NCBI GenBank assembly: GCA_916700875.1
Contig: CAKAKS010000066.1
Span: 34,966,490-35,030,489 of the forward strand
Direction: 5' to 3'
Source: Sebastes aleutianus
Taxonomy: Eukaryota; Chordata; Actinopteri; Perciformes; Sebastidae
Length of the DNA: 64,000 bases
A program made the translations under genes and the position numbers. The notes beneath the pieces are model-generated. The model was not told where the DNA came from and searched no databases. It was given only the letters and a program-made list of their open reading frames with translations. Position 1 is the first letter of the stretch. Each line of letters begins with the position of its first letter. Below are positions 23,155-34,680 of this stretch, in pieces.

Positions 23155-23194
23155 CAACTCTCAGTTTCCATGTTTGAGCCTTAACACAATACAG

Positions 23195-23268
23195 TTCTCT
23201 GTGCGAGCATCATGTTTTCAGGGTGACTGTCGTCTTCCCCCAGAAACCGTCATTAAGTACAGAGTGTA
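23195..23268 (-). ncRNA. SECIS element 2 (distal) of selenop
   Basis: On the minus strand the core ATGA (23253-23250) is followed by CGGTTTCTGGGGG, an apical loop opening with AA (AAGACGACAGT), then CACCCTGAAAACA and TGATG (TGAT at 23212-23209). The arms GTTTCTGGGG and CCCTGAAAAC pair with only one mismatch and two G-T wobbles. The GA/GA quartet, a helix of about 11 bp and the loop AA meet the SECIS pattern. It would recruit SBP2 for Sec insertion at the selenop UGA codons. Confidence 0.85.
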
Positions 23269-23821
23269 TTCCAACAGTCGCTCATTGCCTCACTCATTTC
23301 CCCCCTTTTCTAAACAATAGAGTCTTGTATTTTTTTTTTTTAAAGCAAGCTTTGTGTTTTTTGCAACTTAAAGAAAATCTAGAAAATGCAAAGGAATGCT
23401 AAGCACGCAACATTTAAAAATGTGCATGTTTGTGATAAAAAGATACACCTGATATATGTTTAAGCTTGCAGACTTAAGAAAGTCATTCATGGTGCCGTTA
23501 TATGTGCTCAAGAACAGGGATCAATAGCATGTGCTACAGACAAACATATCGCTGGTATAAACTTTTTTTTAGGTTTGCTTTTAAATGTTGTAAGGACTTT
23601 TTTTTCCCAGTAATGGGCCAGTGCTTTCAGGTTTCCTCAACAAAAATGTAGCATTTGCTACAACCTTCTTCAAGGATTTCTTACCTAATTCACTTTATCT
23701 GATGTCATTTGTTGTTTGCAGTATTTTCAGATCTTTTTTTTCTGTTCCCTCAAATATCCTCGATAGCAAATGTTTAAAGTGTTTATCATGTTCCTGAACT
23801 GCCCTCTCCTCTCTCTCCTGC

Positions 23822-23880
23822 CTGACTTCATACAGATGCCACTAGAGCGTAGTTTCTGCGTCTGGATTCATAAAGGATGG
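23822..23880 (-). ncRNA. SECIS element 1 (proximal) of selenop
   Basis: On the minus strand ATGA (23871-23868) precedes ATCCAGACGCAG, a loop beginning AAA, and a return arm GGCATCTGTA ending in TGA (core at about 23831-23828). CCAGA pairs with TCTG and CGC with GCG-like bases, with one or two mismatches. Vertebrate selenop genes are known for two SECIS elements, and this one lies between the stop codon and the distal SECIS. Pairing is somewhat weaker than in element 2. Confidence 0.72.
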
Positions 23881-23993
23881 AGAGAGCGAGGTGGAGGAGG
23901 CCATTTATGAACATGACAACCACATACACGCCTGAGAAAGGATGGGAGCAACCCGCTGACAGACACGCAGAGACAGGTGACACATGGTATATA

Positions 23994-24383
23994 TTAAAGG
24001 GGAACACCACCCAAAGTAAGAATTCCAGTATTATTTCCATGGCCTAGGAAAGTTCAATCAATATCTGTGAACATGAGCTCCTCTCTCTCAAAACCAGAAA
24101 CCAGAGAAGGAAGTCTCAAACTTGTGATGTCATAGGGTATAAAGTCCGGAGCTGCTCCATAAAAAATGAATGGGAGACTGATTTCGTATAGAACATCTCT
24201 CCCAATTCATTGTCTATGCAGCAGCTCCACACTTTATACCCTATGACATCACCGGTTTGAGTTTTAGCTCTCTAGTTTTTGGATTTGGGAGAGAGTTGTT
24301 CATGTTTACTAATATTTTTGGACTGACTTAGACCATAGGAATAACATGTATGAATTTTGAAAATGGCCGTAGTTCCCCTTTAA
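23994..24383. mobile_element. MITE family D in the selenop 3' UTR
   Basis: TTAA-AGGGGAACACCACCCAAAG at the left and GTAGTTCCCCT-TTAA at the right give exact TTAA flanks and inverted ends. The whole 390 bp is close to palindromic; for example ACTTTATACCCTATGACATC on the right mirrors GATGTCATAGGGTATAAAGT on the left. In RNA it could fold into one long hairpin. It lies between the selenop stop codon and SECIS 1. Confidence 0.85.
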
Positions 24384-24601
24384 GGCACAACCAAATTATT
24401 TGTTGCCAAATGTGCCGAGTTAACAAGCTGCCAATGCACGCTTTGCTCGATGTGTTTAATGTTGGACTCATGTTCATCTATCCCACATGCTGTCAGGGAT
24501 TGCCCTGCCCTCTCCCAGGGTAATACTTGTTGGTAAATAGAGCGCTTGGCCCCGGTGTTTCTGGCTGGTATTATTAATGTGAAGCTGATGTCAGAGCCAG
24601 C

Positions 24602-26329
24602 TTACAGCTGCTCTCATGTTCAGCTCACAACACCTGGGGGTCAGGCTCATTGCGCTGGCTGAGGCTGCTGTCAGTCAGCGGGAGGCGAGCGTCACTGTCA
24701 GGTCTCCCTGACATTATTGGCTGCGTCGCCCATCAGCCCGTGTCACTGTCAGGAGGCGGGTAGCGCCTCGTCACAGTGTCACAGACCAACCGGCTGCTCG
24801 CTCCCTGCGTCGCCAAACAGCCTGCGTCAGTGTCAGCATCAGCTGGCCTTAGGAGAGGCGGCGTTGTCAGAGCCTGCTGTCCACTGTCAGCTGTGCTTTG
24901 ACTTTCACCTGGCCTGCTCTTGTGCTCAGGGCCTCTGCATGTACACTGCTTGCTGCGTCTGGCCTAAATCTAAATGATCCTGCCTTTGACCATCTTGCGC
25001 ATGCCTCTGTGGTCTAACAGCTTGCTGTTCATCGTGGCTTCCATGGTGATGACCATGGTTGTGATCATGGCCATGGGGCTGAACAACACCCTGGTTATCC
25101 CCATGGTGGCCATGACCATGGGGATGTCCATGATGGTGACCATGCCCGTGACCACGCCCGGTGTCTTCCTCTACAGCTGGGGCGGCGTCTGCGTCAGGCT
25201 GTGCGTCTGCTCTCACAGTGCACTCCACTGGTGTGTCAGTGCTCTGTGGAACAATTAGGAGAAGAGAATGAGCTCATCTTTGATTAAAAGTGTTACCAAT
25301 GTATTATCTGAGGACTTGTGCTTTTTGAAATGTATGTATATTCTAGCAGTTATGTGTGGTCTATACCTCGTGTGTGCAGTCCCCACATATGCGTCTGCAG
25401 TAGGTATCTCTGATCGAACCCTCAACATGACCTTGTCCGATGATGGAGTACGGAAGAGAGATGTGGTTGGTGAGACGACCACACCTGATGGCGAAGGGAT
25501 AGAAAAACATGGTGAGGAACCAAAAAATTTAAAATATTTGCTCTTGAATGAACTATCCACTACAGGTAACAAACCTGTCATAAACGAAGAAGTCATCTTT
25601 CTCTCCGGTCAGTGCCTGCCAGACATTAGGCTGCTGCTCCTCCTGTTTGTAGAGGGTGATGTTCTCTGTCAGTCTCTGGGCCAGCATGGTGTGCAGGCGC
25701 TGTGCTTGCTCCCCCTGCTGGTTAACCACCATGTAGACCACGTCCTTCAGACCCTGACTCTCCAGCTTCTGGCGCAGGCCGTCCATTCTGCTCAGAAGGG
25801 GGAAATCAGAGTTGAACAGTGTTGTTTAGAAAGCTTCCCTGGATGAATAGGATGCACTTCTTCGAAAACGAACTTTGTAATAGTTGCATAAGAATGACCA
25901 GTCTGAGCCTGCTATACCTTGCTGCCAACTTAGCAAGCCTTGCAGAATGGGCCAACATTTCACTGGCAGTGCTAAGATTCAAATATCATTACTGTAACGC
26001 TTCCTGACTACCCAAGGCAGTGTGAATATCATGCTTTGCCACAGATTTAGGGCTCCTGTGGTCATGTTCTTGAAAGACAGAAGTGCATAGCAAGAGGTCA
26101 AAGGTGGACACACGATTGGCACACACCTGGAAGCCTGCACCAAGCAGAACAATCAGCTGGCCTGTAGAAGGGCCACCACCGTCACCCGGCCCATGGCCCC
26201 CTTCATGGGCTCCACCTCCCCTATCCTCCATGCTGGCGGCAGCTGACAACGAGGCCCGCCCCCGTCACTCTCTGCGCCGCCCCCATGGAGCAGGCAGAGA
26301 GTGGTGAGCAGGCTGAGGCACGCCCACAT
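24602..26329 (-). CDS. selenop: selenoprotein P, 17 selenocysteines, four coding exons
   Basis: This is the secreted plasma glycoprotein that carries selenium from liver to other tissues and is taken up through lipoprotein-receptor relatives. Minus-strand coding exons are 26329-26127, 25787-25575, 25484-25367 and 25243-24602, all GT/AG with matching phases: 1176 nt, 391 aa. The start MWACLSLLTTLCLLHGGGA is a signal peptide. A thioredoxin-like domain carries the redox motif U-L-F-C with Sec59 (TGA at 26155-26153) after VTVVALLQAS. Exon 2 encodes LRQKLESQGLKDVVYMVVNQ, and exon 3 encodes GRLTNHISLPYSIIGQGHVE. Residues 210-248 hold 18 His (HGHGHHHGHPHGHGHH). The tail has 16 further in-frame TGA at residues 284, 291, 297, 313, 315, 317, 333, 343, 345, 360, 362, 369, 377, 379, 386 and 388, then a true TAA (24604-24602). 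Two SECIS elements follow in the 3' UTR. Ordinary gene finders would stop at the TGA codons. The Sec count equals the 17 I recall for zebrafish selenop-a. Confidence 0.96.
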
Positions 26330-28294
26330 CTCTGTGGTGCCTCCTCACTGCCCCAATCTGCTGAGCACAGAGAGAGAGAAGGGAGGGAGGAGTTGGGGAA
26401 GGGGTGAAAGAGGAGACAAAGGGAGGGGAGAACATTAGAGATTGGTTGAAGTCTATCAACAGCGTACAAAAGGTCAGAGAAGGGTTATCATTTGTACATT
26501 CTCCAAATCCCTGTATCCTCCCATGACTCTGAGCAAAGCAGTTTATTTGAGATCCCCAAATCTGTCCTCATGTTGTTTCTATACAAATTGAACTTGTGGA
26601 TTCACAGTAAATACAAAGAGTATAAAGCAGTACAGTGGAACAGGAAGCATACTTGAGTGTTGAAAGCATAACGTTTAAAATGTCTGCACTGTGTTACCAT
26701 GCATGACAGACAGAAAGGTTACATGAATAAAGAAAATTGTTCAGTGGCTGGTTGAAGTGGGATACATTGATACACTGCATATTTGCATTTATGAAAGGTA
26801 TTGCGCAACACCCCTAGGTCCCTGTCTCTTAGCATTTCTCCATTTATATATCGTAGCTGTAAAGGGGAACACCAGCAAATACTTTTTGCTTTCTTGGTAT
26901 TTACTGCAAATGTAATGAATTCTGTCACTTACCCTTTGGTAAAAAAGTTTCTCTCTCTGTGCTCAGCTCTGCGTTGCTGCAACTCCTCGAACAAAAACAA
27001 GTCTCTTCCTCCGCTGCTCCCCCTTTTTATACTCTGCCTGTTGTTTTTCTGTCTGGAGGTAGGACAAAGTTCAACCCCAACTGTATGCTGATGCCTACAC
27101 TTTTTCTCAAGTTAGAAAAAAAGTCACAGTGCATGAAATCCACTTGTTGACAGGAAACAAATGCTTTTTTAATGAAAAAAGGTTTCATAGCAACTGGCAG
27201 TTTGACAAATTCCTTCGAGAGGACTGTGTGAGGAGAAAGAGTCGCCTCTTTATTACGGCCGGTTAAGATATGTCAGCCAGCGCTGGAGATAGTGCATGCA
27301 TTTGCCTTGTAAATCAAATTGAATGCTTTTACATCGTGTTGAGTATATTATTGAGGTGTATTATGTCTAAGAACATGGATTGTGCAATTCTGTTTTTCAC
27401 TTTCAGAGAGGGGGAGTGAAAAAGGACAGAGGGTGGGACCTTGGTTTGTTTCCAGCATAGTTCTGCAGGGTCCACACAAACACAGCTATACAACATGCAC
27501 AAGTGACATGATTAGAAAAAGTAGGCCTATCCATACATACGGGCAGTAAAATAGGAAAATATGAGCAGGGTATTGTACAGTACTGAACATGGGAGATCCA
27601 GTGAGCAAGTTCAGGGAAGGCCAAAAGAAAAAATAAGTACAATAAATTAGAAAAGAGGAATTCAGCTCACCAAGCAACAGGGGAAATTTAAATTATGAAC
27701 ATCATTTTGCAGAAATTGAGGAGGGACGAAAAAAAATATGGAAAAAAATCCTTTATAATCCATCAGCCACTGAAGCTAATTTACAGTTTGAGGTGCTTTA
27801 CTATTTATTCTGGAGAAACGTATCAATTCTTGTTAAAACCCAGTTTTAGCTAAGGGAACAATTATTGCAGCAATCTATGAGACAGTTTAAGTATATTAAA
27901 AAGCTGCAAACAGCCTCAAAGTCCAATCAGGCAGACGATATTGTCTGTGTGCAGATATAGGCCATGCAGTTCGGGACAGTGAGAGCACTTTTATAAGATA
28001 ACTGAGGTCAAATGTCCGGTTTTAACTAGGCCATCAAATGTCAGTGGCGTTGTTTAACAAAGAATAAAATGCATTTAAACACAATGTGAATATAAGCTTT
28101 TATCCGAAACTATGGTGCAGGGGATGGACACAATAAAAGTAACACCTGCACAATTGAATACAATAGCCCAGCAGTTTGCAGCTTGTTGTTATAACTGTGT
28201 TAGAGAAATGTTTTTTTTTTTTCCATGGTGATTTTTAGGATGTATTTTGCAGTGTTGTTGGGTTGGGTTTCCCAGTTGCATTAGGTGTATATAA
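26330..28294. other. selenop upstream region, no other gene seen
   Basis: This contains the selenop 5' UTR and promoter (minus strand) immediately above 26329. No convincing TATA box or other coding exon was identified. The remainder, up to the Tc1 element, is AT-rich and without recognised repeats. Confidence 0.4.
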
Positions 28295-28626
28295 ACTGGA
28301 AAAACAAAGTTCGGAAACTTGTGTTTGGTCGATTATTTCTCTGTTGTTACAATGGTAATGGGCATTGTATTTTACATCGTTGGAAAGCCTGTTTACTTAC
28401 CTTCGCAATGATGTCCAACTTGTAAGGATCATGCATTTGTGGGATGAGCAGCACAGCTGATTATGTGAGTAGCGCCCAAGAAAAATTTGCCAAAATGCTC
28501 CGTCAATGGTAAACAGTGTATTCTCCTGTTGGAATTGACTCTTGTTTTGAGTTGTTTCGTGGATTGGATGATTGAACTCTCTATCAGTAACAAGGAACAA
28601 ACAAGACATATTGGCTATTTTAAACT

Positions 28627-29340
28627 TTATTCATTTAATACACCGTCAGGAGCCTCAGTAGCGGTGGAAGATCCATACGCAGCCACAACAGCCTGGCACC
28701 TTCTCCTCATGCTGGTCACCAACCGGGTCACACGTTGCTGTGGGATGGCGTTCCATTCCTCAACCAGGATTCGTTGCAGGTCAGCCAGCGTGGTTGTGTT
28801 GGTCACTCTAACACGTACAGCCCGCCCAAGCTGATCCCACAAGTGTTGAATTGGGTTGAGGTCTGGACTCTTGGCAGGCCGTTCCAATCTCTCTACTCCC
28901 ACATTGTGGAGGTAGTCTGTGATAACCCTGGCTCTGTGGGGGCGAGCGTTGTCGTCTTGGAGGAAGAAGTTAGATGCCAGATTGTGGAGATATGGGATCG
29001 CCACTGGCTGCAGAATCTCATCCCGATATCTCACTGCATTGAGATGGCCTTCAATGATGACAAGCCTTGTTTTGCCAGTGAGGGAGATGCCCCCCCCCCA
29101 CACCATGACACTGCCCCCACCAAAAGCTGTTACTCCATCAGTGCAACAATCAGCATAGCGTTCTCCACGTCGTCTCCATACTTTGACCCTGCCATCCAAC
29201 TTTCACAGACAGAACCTGGACTCATCACTGAACATGACATTCCCCCACATGTTCAGGTTCCATTGTCTGTGTTGTTGACACCAGCGCAAACGGGCCTGAC
29301 GGTGAAGGGCAGTCATTGCAGGCTTCCTGGTAGCCTTATG
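28627..29340 (-). pseudogene. Tc1 transposase fragment
   Basis: The catalytic part of a Tc1/mariner DDE transposase. The first Asp is in MFSDESRF (a separate frame near 29240). The main open frame (29199-28627) has GGGSVMVWGGGISL, FFLQDDNARPHRARVITDYL with the second Asp, and AKSPDLNPIQHLWDQL. The residue expected to be the third acid, 35 positions after the second Asp, is Gln instead of Glu. About 110-130 N-terminal residues (helix-turn-helix region) are absent and there is at least one frame break, so it cannot encode an active enzyme. Confidence 0.88.
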
Positions 29341-29362
29341 AGAATACACTGTTCACCATTGG

Positions 29363-29580
29363 ACGTACTGAGGAGAGATGCTGGACAGTGCTGGCGAGCT
29401 AGCCAGATGTATGGTGGACTGAGACAGCTGGAAGCTCCACTTGAAAGCCCGTCTGGGGACGACCCAATGACATCAATTCCGATAGTTGTATTATCACTCT
29501 TTCCATCCACCACTATTGGTTTTGTGTTATCAGTCCTACTTGTATTAGCTATTACAGCTGCTAGGCTACTATTGTGGCTG

Positions 29581-29629
<49 letters not shown>

Positions 29630-29863
29630 ATCTATCCCCCCAGCCGGTCTCGGCAGATGGCCGCCCGCCCTGCGCCCGGTTCTGCTCCAGGTTTCTTCCC
29701 AGTAATCGGGGAGTTTTTCCTGGCCACAGTGCGCTTGGTGGATCTTGTTGGGTCTCTAAACTATGGTGTACGGTCATAAACCTGCTCTATATATAAAGCG
29801 TCTTGAGATAACTTCTGTTATGATTTGACGCTATACAAAAATAAATTGATTTGATTTGATTTG
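29363..29863 (+). mobile_element. L2-type 3' end or SINE inserted in the Tc1 element
   Basis: The insertion is flanked by an 8-bp duplication ACCATTGG (29355-29362 and 29864-29871). It contains a (CT)n tract at about 29586-29622 and the common fish L2-like tail CAGGTTTCTTCCCAGTAATC, TTTTTCCTGGCCACAGTGCG, AAGCGTCTTGAGATAACTTC and ends in (TTGAT)n. Whether it is a truncated LINE or a SINE with an L2 tail is not resolved. Confidence 0.75.
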
Positions 29864-30096
29864 ACCATTGGCGAAGCATTTTGGCAAATTTAATCAGCTG
29901 TGCTGCTCATCCCACAAATGCATGATCCTTACAAGTTGGACATCATTACGAAGGTAAATAAACAGGCTTTCCAACGATGTAAAATACAATGCCAATTAGC
30001 ATTGTAACAACAGAGAAATAATCGACCAAACACAAGTTTCCGAACTTTGTTTTTCCAGTATATATCTACAAGATTTACCACTTTAAGTTCTCACAA

Positions 30097-30718
30097 TTAA
30101 AGCTTCAGTAGGCAACAAGTTTTTGGCATCATTGGGCAAAAAAATCCATAATAACCTTTCAGCATATTGTATTTCAAGTGTTCTGAGAGAAAACTAGACT
30201 TCTGCTCCTCCTCATGGCTCTGTTTTCAGGCTTTAGAAAATCATTTCAGAGAGAGAGAGTTCCTATTGGCTGTGCTCCGGCTGGTGGGCGGTGCTTGGTA
30301 TTTCCTCAACAGATCTCAACATGGCTGCCGTGTCACAAACTTTCTGATTTTACAGCTAAACAGTACACTACAAGATGTTTCTGAAAACATTTGAGGAGAG
30401 AAATAGGCATTAACAGAATATTGATTCATACTAGATCAGCGCTGCCTAGTTTGACCGTTTGGTCAGAGTTCGGGTGTGATTGACTCGTGGCTCTCATATA
30501 CAGCAGCTGGACGGCAGACTCCAGATCAGCTCTGATTGGTTATTTTCCTCCGGTCTGTAAAATCTTGCTGATACCGTTAAGAGCACCAGAGGACACAGAG
30601 GAACAGGTTTTTTTCAGATTACCTGTCTCATGCACTACTGTCAGGATATAGTGACCATTTTATAAAAATCACTGTTTTTTAATCATATTTGCTCCACTTC
30701 TACAATCTGCAGCTTTAA
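30097..30718. mobile_element. MITE family B, copy 1
   Basis: TTAA-AGCTTCAGTAGGCAACAAG at the left and CTACAATCTGCAGCT-TTAA at the right. Shared text with the other copies includes TTGGCATCATTGGGCAAAAA and CATGCACTACTGTCAGGATA. No transposase is present. Confidence 0.85.
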
Positions 30719-32269
30719 ATATTTGAGACAGTAGTGAAGACAAGAAGCTTGTGCTGATTTCGGGAGTTCTGCCAGGAACACTTGAGCCGAACATTGTAGT
30801 AAAGTTAGTTGACTTGGTTGTATGCTTTAAAATTTGGGAATGCCCCTTGCTGCATACAAGCAGCATTACATACCGACATGGAGGTTTCACAGCAAATAAT
30901 CCCCCAAGTAGAAGTTAAAATTGGAGATCTATAAGGACTCAAAAAAAGTAGAACAAAAACACATGGAGGCTGTGGTGCAGCAGAAAACATGCATCAGTTT
31001 ACAGAGTAAATGCAGGTATCAGGTATCAGTGTCTATAAGCACAACCTGATCAGTGCAGTGAGATGCGATAGCTTTATGACCCAGTATTAGGCTACTCAAT
31101 TACAGTGTCTGGCACTGCCTGAGACATACAGTATGCTCTTTATCAGGGCACACTGACCTGCATATAAAAATGTATATCAGTAAGATCTGAATTGATAATA
31201 TGTATCCATACTAAAATGACTAACAGTAAAACAGATGACACAATATATTGAAAAACCTTTGTCGGCATAAAACATCCTCAGAGATACTTCACACTTTGGC
31301 GCTTACATATTTACATAGTAACACAGATACACCGTTATGTACAGTTTATTTGCCCCCACTCCTTTATAATTTAGGCCATTGTAATGCTGTCCTGCATTTT
31401 CATTCATTTATTTTATCATCATTTGGCTACTTTGCACCTCCCTTTATTCTGCATGTATGTGTTTTTCAACTTTTAATTTGCCTTACTATGGCTGTAGGCT
31501 ATATTTTATTAATAATTAATTAATACAGTGTATACATTCTCTGTGTATATTTATTTTACTAGCCTTTTAAAGTATACAGAGTACCCTTTGTTTGGATCAA
31601 TAGTCTGTCTTATCTTATCTCTCCAGAGTTCAGCCTTATATAAGATGGGGGATGCATGCTGAGACATGTATTTTTGTATACACATGTATGTATGTATGTA
31701 TGTTTTTTGCTTTTTTTAATATTCACATATTTCATGGTGATAATAGGCGAATGGTTTGCAAAAGTTGCAGTGTTATGGCATCTGAATGCTGACCCTGTTC
31801 TATAGCATACTGCTGCTGAACGAGAACTTACTTTTGATATATTTTGCTAACAAAACAATGTCTCTTCTTTAGTTATATTTGAAATTTGAATGCAGGACTG
31901 GACTTTTTCTTGTAATATCTTGTATTTTAATAGTCTGGTTGTGGTCCCTTTACCTGGGTAAAGATCTCAATACTAGCCTACCACTGCTTACCAGTAACAA
32001 GGATATAGAAACTGTGGTGTAATATAGGCCTACACTGCATAACAGCCTATCGCTTGAAGTGAATGTAACTTTGTGCATTAACAGGGCCTGGTACATTATG
32101 GAAATGCTTGTTGTGTATTATATATGGCTACTTTGACAGGGAAGATGCATTGTCATTCTTATTACTATTAAATAAATATATGATAATGTGATAAATATGA
32201 AATCGGTGTAGACTAGTTCTTAGTTTGCCTGATTCCCAGCAGGCTCTACTACTGGTGAAGAACATGTAA
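30719..32269. other. intergenic DNA, no gene seen
   Basis: AT-rich, with a short (TATG)n run near 31685 and no coding or repeat match recognised. Confidence 0.4.
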
Positions 32270-32339
32270 ACACTCGTCACTCACCGCCGTCACTAAGCAA
32301 CGCTCCTCGGCGTCCTTCACTTCGCAAGGGCTTCTGGGA

Positions 32340-32461
32340 ATCTGAGTCCTGAGGATTGAACGACCGCCCTTTCTGGAGCGAGCAGAGTAGAACAGAGCTA
32401 CACGCGTCGAGGGAAATATTATCACTAAACAACTTTCTGAAGCAGCGGAACCAGACCTGAG
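32340..32461 (+). other. probable first (non-coding) exon of znf131
   Basis: A relatively CpG-rich stretch (CGTCGAGGG, CGGCGTCC, CGACCGCCC) ends in GACCTGAG followed by a good donor GTATGTATG at 32462. No other gene starts here, and the znf131 start codon lies in the next exon. The 5' limit and the promoter position are guesses. Confidence 0.5.
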
Positions 32462-34680
32462 GTATGTATGCGGACGGTTTGTAACATGTATTTTGACCCA
32501 CGGCGGCTAGAATTAGGAAATGTGTCTGGGAAAAGTGTATTTTAATGCGCGGTTTGATGACGTAATGTTGATTGTCAAACACGAAATGGCGAGCGTGCTA
32601 GGAGCAGGAGGCCCGGTACCCTCCTCACTGTGGGGCTGGAGCAGGTTCACCCCCTTCAGGTTACAGGATCCAGACGGTCACACTGGTAGATCTAGTCCTG
32701 GTGAGTCCGGCTGTGTGAAGGGACCTGTGTTGTTCTTCTGTTGGGGGCAGGACTGAATGTTTGCTAGTGAAGCTAACACCGTTAGCCACATGATCATCCA
32801 TGTCTGGGCTCCTTGGTTGGATACTATGCCTCCTGTCTCCTTGTGTGGCACCACAGGGTCCGCTCTTAAAGTTTAGCAACGTTGTTTATTTGTACACTTC
32901 TAATTGGGAGTTGTTGGCGTTGAACCAGGTTCAGTAGTGATCTGGTTCTGATGGGCCCTCACCATCATCACCTTCACTTCCTCCTTCTGTGCTATGTTGT
33001 TGTTTGGTAAAGCCTTTCTCAGCTTTGAACCTCAGATACAGACACTTCCCCTCAACCCCAAACCATTTAACTAGAGTCTTACTGCCTTGTTTCTATGCAG
33101 GTCTGCCAGCTGGGCTCCTAAACTGCACACTCAGTGATGCAGTGATCACAATGTTAAATGCTTTCACTTAACATGTAATGGTTTCTGTTTCTCCTCAAGC
33201 AATTCTCTTAAATTGTTGCCATCCTTATCACATTGAAAGCATGCTTTGAAGAGCATTTAACACAAGTGCAGACGCTCACTGCATATTTCAGCTGTTCACA
33301 ATATTCACAAACCTTTTCTCGTTAATGAAGCATTTGCTTATTCTGTGTCAGCCCCTTCACTGTATGATAATATGCAGAGCAACAACACTCTTGCCTCTAT
33401 AATCATTCCAAAGTCACCTAGAAAGGGACATGACAGGTTGGTTACCTGTTGCTTGTAAAATGAAGTGGAACCAGAGAGAGGAGGATGTGTGATGTTGGCT
33501 TGTGCAATGCATTGTGGGGAATATGTATGAAGGGGCAGCAGCTGTCTCACTGTGTCATATTGGACAGTGAGGTTCAATCAGACTGTTGTGCTGCGGTTCA
33601 GGAGAGGTTACACACACACACACACACACATCTCATGTCAGGTTGCACTCACTGAGGTGATGGACTTCACTGCTGTCATGACACGGCTGCATCTGACACT
33701 CAAACTGTTTTATCCAAGGGGGTGTGATCAGGGTGAATATCACTGTTGGCTTGATGTAGTTGAAAATCTATAGCCTTATGTAAATGACAGTCAAGATATG
33801 GAGTCATAAACAGACTGCCCAAAATATTGAGTTAATTGTATTTTCTGTTTTGTTGTCTAAATGACTGCATTTGTTTCTGTTTTGAGTACGTTGTGTATAC
33901 TATTATTCTCTATACTATTGTATTCTCTGTTTGCACTGTCCCCTTTGCTGCTGTCATTCTGCAAATTCTGTAGGATTATCTTATCCTATTTTATATCAAA
34001 TAAAATTCTGACAAATAATGTGTTTTTTTTTTCTTTCAAAATGATAAACTGATTTTATCCTGACAAACATTTTCTTTAGAAGTAAGGCAGGTGTTTGTAT
34101 TGACTGCTGTTTTTGTAAATGCCACCCAGAAATGGATATACTTATTTAGATTTTTTGTCCTTAGGCAAAATGAAAACTACTATTAGCGAAACACCATATA
34201 AATATTTCCAATTCCAAAACCCTTATTTGTTGTTTTTAACACTCATTAATGAAATAAAACAGTCCTTTGACACAATATCCTCTTCAAACAATAAGAAGGC
34301 TGGATCAAAACAATGGAGGAAACTGTAACCAGGAATCCAGGTCAATCTAAGTGACATTGTGAGGCATGCATGTGTGTGTGTGGTCGGTTCAGCTCATAGC
34401 TGTGTTACTTTTCTCAAACAATATTAATACTTGTATGTCCATCTTAATACACTGCAACATTTAGTCTTGTATTTTATACCTGTCTTATTCTATTTAGCTT
34501 GTTTATATCCTAGTCTCTGTTTTTAATTTAATTTAAATGTCCTTTTATAATGTGTTTCTTTTGCACTTTGTCTCGATGTTTTATGTAAAGTGCATTGAAT
34601 TGCCTTGTTGCATAAATGTGCTATATAAATAAAATTGCCATGCCTTTCTCCGTTCTCTGCAGAAACGGATAAGGTCAATA

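Larger units (their letters stand above)
28295..30060 (-). mobile_element. Tc1-like transposon, copy 1, internally deleted and interrupted
   Basis: The ends are CTGGAAAAACAAAGTTCGGA (left) and its inverse CCGAACTTTGTTTTTCCAG-TA (right). Inverted sequence extends over about 200 bp (AAGCCTGTTTACTTACCTTC, CATGCATTTGTGGGATGAGC). A partial transposase lies on the minus strand. A 501-bp insertion (29363-29863) sits in the inverted-repeat part near the right end. The transposase N-terminal DNA-binding half is missing through a deletion shared with the copy at 61775-63045. Confidence 0.88.

Noticed and set aside
24540..24600. Possible SECIS immediately after the selenop stop codon
   Set aside because: No ATGA/AA/GA core with pairing arms could be assembled there; the hairpins at 23.8 and 23.2 kb fit much better.
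24602..24928. Reading selenop as a pseudogene because of 17 in-frame TGA
   Set aside because: All are TGA, none TAG or TAA, they match the known family pattern, and two SECIS hairpins follow.
24717..24977. Plus-strand 86-codon frame rich in Cys and Ser
   Set aside because: It is the complement of the selenop Sec-rich tail; the TCA codons are reversed TGA.
28735..29796. 353-codon open frame on the plus strand
   Set aside because: It is antisense to the Tc1 transposase fragment and runs on through the CT microsatellite and the L2-type insert.
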